Assembly: GCA_014238825.1 (NCBI GenBank) | Contig: JABAAI010000064.1 | Coordinates: forward strand, 1-5,212 | Direction: 5' to 3' | Length of the DNA: 5,212 bases | DNA from: Leptospirales bacterium | Lineage (GTDB): Bacteria > Spirochaetota > Leptospiria > Leptospirales > Leptonemataceae | Shown here: in pieces, positions 1 through 5,212 of the stretch | Position numbering within the stretch: the first letter of the stretch is position 1 | Layout: the number at the start of each line of letters is the position of its first letter | Made by a program: the position numbers and the translations under genes | The notes under the pieces: model-generated | The model's database searches: none | Seen by the model: the letters and a program-made list of their open reading frames with translations, nothing else | Told to the model about the DNA's origin: nothing

Positions 1-800
1 AAACATTCAGGAGCGATACCAGCCACATAATCTTCTATGATTTTAAGTCTAGGAGCTAAATCCGCTCCTGAGAAATTTTTGATATCGCGATAAGTAATTG
101 TCTTCAGATAAAATTTAGTTAAAGGAATAGATACTGGTATATATGACCAATGCCAAGACTCTTCATTATAGCCTTTAGCTCTTTTTTTTGATTTAGGAGT
201 ATATGTCTGACAAAAACCAAACTTGATTGCATTTTTTTTAAGCCACCGATAAACATTTTTTCCCACACCTTTTCTAAAATAATTATTGTTTAGAGAATTT
301 AAATCTATATCTGTTCCCCAATGATGTCGAGAACTCGTTGGCATTGAACTATAAGTTAAAATATCTTTAGCACGAAAAAAACGTTTTTGATGATTTGATA
401 ATCCTTTTGATTTGTAATGCATAGTCCCCTTCCATTTCCTTTCCCAAATAGCTTTTTGATAAGAAAAATTTCTGGCTGCCGATAGAATAATTAAAGTGAT
501 CTCCTCTTTTTTAGCTGCTGCATACATCTCCATAAAAGCAAAATATGTGCTACGCTCTAGGTAAATATTTTTTTTGATAGTATAGGGGCTTGCAATACGA
601 ACAAAGCGTGAGTCCTTAGCATAATTTATATATCCTAATAAAACATTTTTTGTAGTAAGAGAGCTAAGATCTAATGTCTTGTTATTTTCATGTTCAGAAT
701 TGATTTTAGAACAATTCAAAACACCAAAAATCAAGAAAAATAAAATATAAATATAAAGATAATCTAAAGATATATTATTATAATGAAAACTACTCCGCAT
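1..800 (-). CDS. Putative lipoprotein D,D-carboxypeptidase, peptidase family M15B (VanY-like), 3' end outside window
   Basis: Zinc metallopeptidase expected to trim the terminal D-Ala of peptidoglycan stem peptides outside the inner membrane. The frame is open from the ATG at 800 to the window edge, giving 266 residues. Residues 14-28 are a hydrophobic stretch ending in VLNC, so Cys30 may be lipidated, although Asn before Cys is unusual. The catalytic region includes SAARNF (107-112), SRHHWGTDID (157-166) and ESWHW (214-218). By analogy with VanY, the zinc ligands are His159, Asp166 and His217, and Glu214 is the general base; all are present, so it should be active. From memory, relatives end shortly after a motif like the visible GIAPEC, so only a few codons are probably missing. 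The start overlaps the proB stop (792-790) by 11 nt and has GGAG 10 nt upstream, which suggests translational coupling. Endopeptidase activity or another D-Ala substrate is possible. Confidence 0.9.
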   Translation of the reverse strand, partial: MRSSFHYNNISLDYLYIYILFFLIFGVLNCSKINSEHENNKTLDLSSLTTKNVLLGYINYAKDSRFVRIASPYTIKKNIYLERSTYFAFMEMYAAAKKEEITLIILSAARNFSYQKAIWERKWKGTMHYKSKGLSNHQKRFFRAKDILTYSSMPTSSRHHWGTDIDLNSLNNNYFRKGVGKNVYRWLKKNAIKFGFCQTYTPKSKKRAKGYNEESWHWSYIPVSIPLTKFYLKTITYRDIKNFSGADLAPRLKIIEDYVAGIAPEC

Positions 801-1959
801 TGCTTTGATTCTCCATAACCAAGTTATCTCTATGAATTAGCTCCTTCTGTCGCCAAAGTAAATTCTCTTGCCGCAATTCATCTGCTTTCTTACCTATCAT
901 CAGCAATATTTCGCGATAGTTGTAATTGATAATCCCCCTGCCAAGTAAAATTCCTGTTTCATCCTCAATTTCTATAACTTCATTGCTTAGAAAGTGACCA
1001 CGAAGACCACGAATTCCAACTGCTAAAAGAGAAGAACCTTGTTTTTCTATCGCTTGTCTTGCTCCAGCATCTATACTTACAGCGCCTCGCGAGCATGAAA
1101 AAAGAAGCCACTTTTTACGAGCCTTCATTTTAGAACTTTTCTTAGCAGGAAAAAAAGTACCCACATCATGAGTCATCAAATCCTTAGCAGCAAGGAACTG
1201 AGTAATTACTTTTTCTTTGTCCCCCGGTAAAATAGCACAATTTATACCACTTAAATTACAAAGCTGTGCTGCACGTAGTTTACTTTGCATCCCTCCTCGC
1301 CCCAAAGTTTCTGGCCCTTTAGCTGCTTGCCAATGTTCAGCTGATAATGTATCAATATATGGCACACGCTTATTGTTCATAAAAAATCCATCAACTGAAG
1401 TTAAAATAAATAAAAAATCTGCTCTAAAGGCTGCTGCACAGGCGGCACTCAATAGATCGTTTTCTCCAAACTGAAGTTCGTCTGTTGCAATTGTATCATT
1501 TTCATTAACTATTGCAAGAACACCCAGATTAATTAACTCACTCATTGTTTTTACTATATTTGTATATGTCCGCCTATTTTGAAAATCACCTGCTGTTAAA
1601 AGGAGCTGTGCTACTGGCAGATCTAGCTTAGCCATAGCTCGCTGATAAGCAGAGATTATAATATTCTGGCCAATAGCAGAGAGTGCTTGCCGGCGTCTTA
1701 AATCAGAACTTTCTTTTGAATTCTTAGCACTCTTTAGATTATTTTTAGCAAGCATCACTGAACCTGCATGCACAGCTCCACTTGTAACTAAGATAACTTG
1801 TATCCCCATTTTTTGGAGGGATATTACTTCCTGTGCTATTTTTTCTAGCATCCTTGAGTTAATACCATCCGCGCTCTTTGAATCCGAAATTAGATTCGTA
1901 CCAACTTTCACAACTACCCGTAGCGGGTTTTGCCTATTTTTAAAAACTTTTTGCACCAT
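790..1959 (-). CDS. proB: Glutamate 5-kinase with C-terminal PUA domain
   Basis: Cytoplasmic enzyme that phosphorylates L-glutamate with ATP to gamma-glutamyl phosphate, the committed step of proline synthesis. The product is normally passed to ProA, whose gene is not in this window. The 389 residues comprise an amino-acid-kinase domain (about 12-265) and a PUA domain (about 285-360). Visible kinase motifs are VVVKVGTN (15-22), VTSGAVHAG (58-66), VNENDTI (151-157), FGENDLLSA (164-172), LTSVDGFF (186-193) and GRGGMQSKL (220-228), with Lys227 matching the catalytic-loop lysine. The PUA part starts near SRGAVSIDAGAR, and the end keeps the family-like IHRDNLV (376-382) before a short extra tail. 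The stretch after VDGFF lacks the usual ADPR-like residues. The ATG at 1959 is the only good start after an in-frame TAG at 1989-1987; no clear Shine-Dalgarno is seen. It lies 71 nt after obg and overlaps the next gene by 11 nt. Confidence 0.95.
   Translation of the reverse strand: MVQKVFKNRQNPLRVVVKVGTNLISDSKSADGINSRMLEKIAQEVISLQKMGIQVILVTSGAVHAGSVMLAKNNLKSAKNSKESSDLRRRQALSAIGQNIIISAYQRAMAKLDLPVAQLLLTAGDFQNRRTYTNIVKTMSELINLGVLAIVNENDTIATDELQFGENDLLSAACAAAFRADFLFILTSVDGFFMNNKRVPYIDTLSAEHWQAAKGPETLGRGGMQSKLRAAQLCNLSGINCAILPGDKEKVITQFLAAKDLMTHDVGTFFPAKKSSKMKARKKWLLFSCSRGAVSIDAGARQAIEKQGSSLLAVGIRGLRGHFLSNEVIEIEDETGILLGRGIINYNYREILLMIGKKADELRQENLLWRQKELIHRDNLVMENQSNAE
811..814 (-). promoter_or_regulatory. 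Shine-Dalgarno for the M15B peptidase gene, inside proB
   Basis: GGAG on the minus strand lies within the last codons of proB (Met-Glu near residue 383), 10 nt before the ATG at 800. It is the clearest ribosome binding site in the window and decides the start of the overlapping peptidase gene. No other ATG occurs before the hydrophobic leader. Confidence 0.6.
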
Positions 1960-2030
1960 TTTTTTATTTAATAGAACAAGCTTGTCCTAATAATATCAAC
2001 TTATATCTTTTCGCATTCTTTAGGTATTCT
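1960..2030 (-). other. obg-proB intergenic region (71 nt)
   Basis: This is the only sizeable non-coding gap. Besides the palindrome at 1968-1993 it has a TATAAG on the minus strand (2005-2000) that resembles a -10 box, but no matching -35 box was seen 16-18 nt upstream. An internal promoter for proB is therefore possible but weakly supported. The transcript just before the proB ATG is a run of A with little Shine-Dalgarno character. Confidence 0.3.
1968..1993. repeat. Imperfect palindrome upstream of proB, possible operator or RNA hairpin
   Basis: Two 13-bp arms meet without a spacer between 1980 and 1981 and match at 11 of 13 positions; the centre ACAAGCTTGT is a perfect 10-bp palindrome. 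It occupies most of the obg-proB gap and ends 8 nt before the proB ATG. The lack of a loop fits a dimeric regulator site better than an RNA stem, but a hairpin with a 4-nt loop could form in the transcript. No T-run on the minus strand follows it directly (the downstream bases are A-rich), so it does not look like an intrinsic terminator of obg. The binding protein, if any, is unknown. Confidence 0.45.
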
Positions 2031-3119
2031 TTAAGCAAGGTGACGCAATTTAGTTTTAGAAAATTTTTCACTAGACTGATTCTCAAAAAACTGTTCTGCT
2101 AATGTTTTTTGAGGGAAGAAAGAAAATAATTTTTTAATAAATATATCCAATCCTTTTTTATCTTTGGCAGAAATAAAAATAATCTCTGCTTTATGAGAGG
2201 TTTTCCAAAACTTGGAATTTGACAAAGTCTTTTTTATTTCATTTTGCATTTTAATATCATAATCAATAAGATCACACTTGTTCACAACAACAATTGATCG
2301 CCTTTCTAAAAGAGACTTTTTATAGGCTCCTAGTTCTTTTTGGAGCAATATCAATTCTTTTTGAAAATCAAAGCGTTCTCCATCTAAAAGATATATGTTA
2401 AGACTTACCCGTTCAATGTGTTTAAGAAAAGAAAGACCTAAACCAGCTCCCTTGCTTGCATTAGCAATAAGACCTGGAATATCAGCCAGATAAATCCTCC
2501 GATGTTCTTCATTTTCTATTAGACCTATGTTAGGAAGCAATGTCGTAAATGGATAATTTCCAATCTCTGCTTTTTTTCTACTAACATTAGACAATAGAGT
2601 AGATTTCCCAGCATTCGTTAAGCCAATTAAGCCGGCATCTGCAATAGATTTAATACGAAAGCATAGTTGCAGTTCCTCCCCCGGTTCCCCAAGCTGAGCA
2701 TACTCTGGTTTTTGTTCCCTGGAATTTTTGAAATTATAATTACCCAAGCCACCTTTACCACCTTTAACTAAAATATAACTAGAATTAGCAATAGAAAGAT
2801 CAAAGAGAAGGGTGCCATCTTTTTCATTCAAGACCTCAGTACCCACTGGCACCTCTAAAACTAATGATTTACCGTTTATACCACTCTGCTTTTGCCCTCT
2901 TCCTGTCTCTCCGTTAGCTCCTCTATAATTTTTTTTTTGTAATAACTTACCCAGATGATTTAGCGAGGTAGAGGCTCTGAGATATATATCACCTCCCCTC
3001 CCTCCATTGCCTCCAGAGGGCCCTCCATTAGGCCTGTACTTTTCTCTATCAAAACTTACAATCCCACGCCCTCCATGTCCTCCAAAAACAGATATTTTCA
3101 CTTCATCTACAAATTTCAT
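2031..3119 (-). CDS. obg: GTPase Obg/CgtA, ribosome assembly
   Basis: Cytoplasmic GTPase that binds the 50S subunit and acts in its late maturation and in growth and stress control. The 362 residues begin with the Obg fold (about 1-158), rich in glycine (GGHGGRG, NGGPSGGNGGRGGD), followed by the G domain (159 to about 335). G1 is GLTNAGKST (166-174), G2 YPFTT (189-193), G3 DIPGL (213-217), G4 NKCD (280-283) and G5 ISAK (316-319). It ends in a short basic tail without the OCT domain, which is common in the family. Two spots are atypical: Thr168 where Pro is usual in the P-loop, and Ala-Asn at 219-220 where Glu-Gly is usual after DIPGLI. The ATG at 3119 gives the canonical MKFVDEV start, although no strong Shine-Dalgarno lies before it. 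It follows ileS by 19 nt, so coupling or read-through from ileS is likely. A run of ten A lies in codons 61-64. Confidence 0.97.
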   Translation of the reverse strand: MKFVDEVKISVFGGHGGRGIVSFDREKYRPNGGPSGGNGGRGGDIYLRASTSLNHLGKLLQKKNYRGANGETGRGQKQSGINGKSLVLEVPVGTEVLNEKDGTLLFDLSIANSSYILVKGGKGGLGNYNFKNSREQKPEYAQLGEPGEELQLCFRIKSIADAGLIGLTNAGKSTLLSNVSRKKAEIGNYPFTTLLPNIGLIENEEHRRIYLADIPGLIANASKGAGLGLSFLKHIERVSLNIYLLDGERFDFQKELILLQKELGAYKKSLLERRSIVVVNKCDLIDYDIKMQNEIKKTLSNSKFWKTSHKAEIIFISAKDKKGLDIFIKKLFSFFPQKTLAEQFFENQSSEKFSKTKLRHLA

Positions 3120-3138
3120 TTAATATTATTTCACTTTT

Positions 3139-5212
3139 TTAGCTAAGACTTAGTTTCCAAATCATTATTTCTACACTCTCTTTCTCAATAGATATTTTAA
3201 TTTTATTTTCTGTTTCAAGTGAACTTGAATCATAAAATTTCGCTAAGGTTTCCTTTGCTATATAATCTTTAAAAGAATTTAGTGAAGATATAATTCCTAA
3301 ACTAGGTTTATTTACATAAATTCCAATTCTATCTGTAAGCTCCAAGCCACTATTCTTACGTAGCTCTTGAATATGTCGTACCAAATCTCTGGCAATCCCT
3401 TCAGAAATCAATTCTGGATTCAAAGTAGTGTTAAGAGAAAGCACAATCCCCTTAGAATCAACAAGTCCCTCAACTGCAACAGAACCCTCCTTTGAAATAC
3501 TTTCTATTAACAAATCATCTTTTTCTAATTCTATAACTTTATTTTTATCTTCACGATCATCTAAGCTAATCAATAATTTATCTTTCATTTCTAATTCCTC
3601 TATGATAGTCTTTGAATCATTAGTCTTTAGATATTTTTGTATAGTGGCAATATGTCTCCCAAATTTTTTTCCAATACGTGGTAAATTTGCTTTGATGCGA
3701 TAATCTAATATCTCTGCTGAATCATCTAAGAATTCAATATCTTTTATATTTAGCTCATCTAGTAAAACATCTTTATTCTTAGAAATAATTGTTCTATCTT
3801 GGGGAGACGACAAATATAGAAATACACCTTTTAGTGGCTGCCTTATCTTTATCTTAGCTAGCTGACGTGCAGAACGACCTAGATAGACAAGTTCTTTTAA
3901 GATTTCACCTTCTGCCAATATATCTTGATCATAGTAATTTTGATGGTCTGGCTTTGGCCAGCCGGCAAGTATCACACTTAAAGCGTGCTTAGCTGATTTT
4001 TTTTGTTTAGAAGCGAGTGGAATGCTAACAAGGCTTTGAAAAGCCTCTTCGGCAAGGAATGGTACAAATGGACTGATAAGGCGACAGAGACTTACAAGAG
4101 ACCGATATAAACTATCATAAGCACTAAGTTTATCTTGATCCAATTCCCCCTTCCAAAAACGACGACGATTGCGACGAATGTACCAGTTGGATAAACCATC
4201 TAGAAATTCCTCAATAGCTTTGCCAGCAGCTAGGCAATCGTATGCTTTTAGAGAGCTAGTAACATTCTTAATCAAATCTTGTGATTTGGAAAGTAACCAA
4301 CGATCCATCATAGGCCGCTCTTTAAATGGTGGCGCCTTAGCTATAGGATTCTTTTCCCAATCATCATCGTTGTCTTCTTGAATTTTTATATTGTCCACAT
4401 TAGCATATAATATAAAAAAACTTACACTACTGCGAAACATATTGAGAAAAGAATGAACTAAGCTCACGGGATCATTTTTAAGATTAGCTTTAGAAATTCG
4501 ACGAGAATTACCAGGAGCACTTTTTGTTAGAAAGTACCAGCGAATCGCATCGGCTCCATGCGTTTTAAATACCTCCCACGGATCAACAACATTGCCCTTA
4601 GACTTTGACATCTTCTCACCCTTCTCATCTAAAACATGACCGAGGCAGATAGCATTTTTATATGAAGTCGATTCTGAGACCATAGAACTAATGCAAAGCA
4701 GAGTATAAAACCAACCCCTCGTTTGGTCTATAGCCTCTGAGATAAAATCAGCAGGAAAGTTAGGGGAAAGATTCTCTTCTTTCTCTTTTGCTGACCATTG
4801 GGCATATGGCATTGCTCCAGAATCGAACCAACAATCTAAAACTTCTGGCACTCGCTTCATCCTATTCCCACTTTCTGGATCATTAAACTCAATTTCATCA
4901 ACAGCTGGTCTGTGTAAATCAAGTGAAGAGCAATCCTTGCCAGAAAGCTCTGACAACTCATGACGCGATGCCACTAATCTATAGTTTCCTTTATTGTCCG
5001 TCCAAATAGGAAGTGGCGTGCCCCAATATCTTTCACGGCTAAGGGCCCAATCTTGATTATTTTCTAACCACTTCCCAAAACGCCCTTCTTTGATATGTGA
5101 CGGAAACCAATTTATTTTATGATTATTTGCTATTAGCTGATCTTTTATGGCAGTAGTTCTAATGTACCAAGCATCCTTGGCATAGTAAAGCAGCGGGCTA
5201 CCAGTGCGATAA
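3139..5212 (-). CDS. ileS: Isoleucyl-tRNA synthetase, type 2 (eukaryotic-like), 5' end outside window
   Basis: Cytoplasmic class I aminoacyl-tRNA synthetase that charges tRNA-Ile with isoleucine. The frame stays open from the TAA at 3141-3139 to the window edge, giving 690 visible residues; family members have about 1000-1050, so the N-terminus with the HIGH motif and most of the CP1 editing domain is missing. A GTG at 4974 is only an internal valine, because upstream codons encode typical IleS sequence, including RERYWGTPLPIW. Further motifs in order are VPEVLDCWFDSG, DQTRGWFYTL and the ATP-binding KMSKSKGN loop (4591-4614), then the helical anticodon-binding domain with NWYIRRNRRRFW. The C-terminal domain has EGIARDLVRHIQELRK followed by LTDRI, typical of type 2 enzymes, and no C-terminal zinc-finger cysteines are seen, unlike type 1 bacterial IleS. 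obg starts 19 nt downstream. Identity is secure; the type 2 assignment is from remembered motifs. Confidence 0.97.
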   Translation of the reverse strand, partial: YRTGSPLLYYAKDAWYIRTTAIKDQLIANNHKINWFPSHIKEGRFGKWLENNQDWALSRERYWGTPLPIWTDNKGNYRLVASRHELSELSGKDCSSLDLHRPAVDEIEFNDPESGNRMKRVPEVLDCWFDSGAMPYAQWSAKEKEENLSPNFPADFISEAIDQTRGWFYTLLCISSMVSESTSYKNAICLGHVLDEKGEKMSKSKGNVVDPWEVFKTHGADAIRWYFLTKSAPGNSRRISKANLKNDPVSLVHSFLNMFRSSVSFFILYANVDNIKIQEDNDDDWEKNPIAKAPPFKERPMMDRWLLSKSQDLIKNVTSSLKAYDCLAAGKAIEEFLDGLSNWYIRRNRRRFWKGELDQDKLSAYDSLYRSLVSLCRLISPFVPFLAEEAFQSLVSIPLASKQKKSAKHALSVILAGWPKPDHQNYYDQDILAEGEILKELVYLGRSARQLAKIKIRQPLKGVFLYLSSPQDRTIISKNKDVLLDELNIKDIEFLDDSAEILDYRIKANLPRIGKKFGRHIATIQKYLKTNDSKTIIEELEMKDKLLISLDDREDKNKVIELEKDDLLIESISKEGSVAVEGLVDSKGIVLSLNTTLNPELISEGIARDLVRHIQELRKNSGLELTDRIGIYVNKPSLGIISSLNSFKDYIAKETLAKFYDSSSLETENKIKISIEKESVEIMIWKLSLS

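Noticed and set aside
1217..1474. 85-codon plus-strand open frame
   Set aside because: It lies wholly inside proB on the opposite strand, where the minus frame has clear kinase motifs; the translated product shows no recognisable domain.
1973..1988. Palindrome core as a LexA/SOS box
   Set aside because: The half-sites resemble GAAC...GTTC, but the spacing is 6 rather than 4 and one half is GGAC; proB is not a usual SOS target.
1960..1993. Intrinsic terminator after obg
   Set aside because: In the minus-strand transcript the palindrome is followed by A-rich sequence rather than a U-run, and the stem is AT-rich with no loop.
3120..3138. Promoter or terminator between ileS and obg
   Set aside because: Only 19 nt of AT-rich sequence, with no inverted repeat and no convincing -10/-35 pair.
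3428..3703. 91-codon plus-strand open frame
   Set aside because: Antisense to the C-terminal part of ileS; its serine- and leucine-rich product is what the reverse of lysine- and glutamate-rich coding sequence gives.
4169..4381. 70-codon plus-strand open frame
   Set aside because: Antisense to the anticodon-binding domain of ileS, with no independent evidence for coding.
4972..4974. GTG as a start for a short 611-residue IleS
   Set aside because: The same frame continues upstream to the window edge with conserved IleS sequence (RERYWGTPLPIW), so this GTG is an internal valine.

Overview
The window holds four genes, all on the minus strand and closely packed. Reading in the direction of transcription (from high to low coordinates) they are ileS (5' part missing), obg, proB and a putative lipoprotein D,D-carboxypeptidase of peptidase family M15B (last few codons apparently missing). 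Gaps are 19 nt (ileS-obg) and 71 nt (obg-proB), and the peptidase start overlaps the proB end by 11 nt, so a single operon is plausible. No rRNA, tRNA, CRISPR array, insertion sequence or convincing terminator was seen.

Layout: 5212-3139 is the C-terminal two thirds of a eukaryotic-like (type 2) isoleucyl-tRNA synthetase. 3119-2031 is a complete ribosome-assembly GTPase Obg/CgtA. 2030-1960 is the only real intergenic stretch and carries an imperfect 26-bp palindrome just upstream of proB. 1959-790 is a complete glutamate 5-kinase with a PUA domain. 800-1 is an M15B peptidase that keeps all zinc and catalytic residues behind a lipoprotein-type signal peptide.

Organism: the DNA is AT-rich and the peptidase has a lipoprotein-like leader with a relaxed lipobox, which points to a bacterium with a cell envelope carrying peptidoglycan and lipoproteins. 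The type 2 IleS, a PUA-containing ProB placed directly after obg, and the relaxed lipobox together lean towards a spirochaete-like lineage. The peptidase sequence itself resembles versions I recall from Bacteroidota. This placement is a weak inference and needs a tree.

How the genes relate: translation (IleS), ribosome maturation (Obg), the first step of proline synthesis (ProB) and cell-wall trimming (M15B) do not form one pathway. This looks like a housekeeping growth cluster rather than a dedicated accessory system. I did not find a convincing undescribed system. The points most worth following are the palindrome before proB, atypical residues in the Obg P-loop and switch II, homopolymer runs inside genes, and the pairing of proB with a wall peptidase instead of proA.
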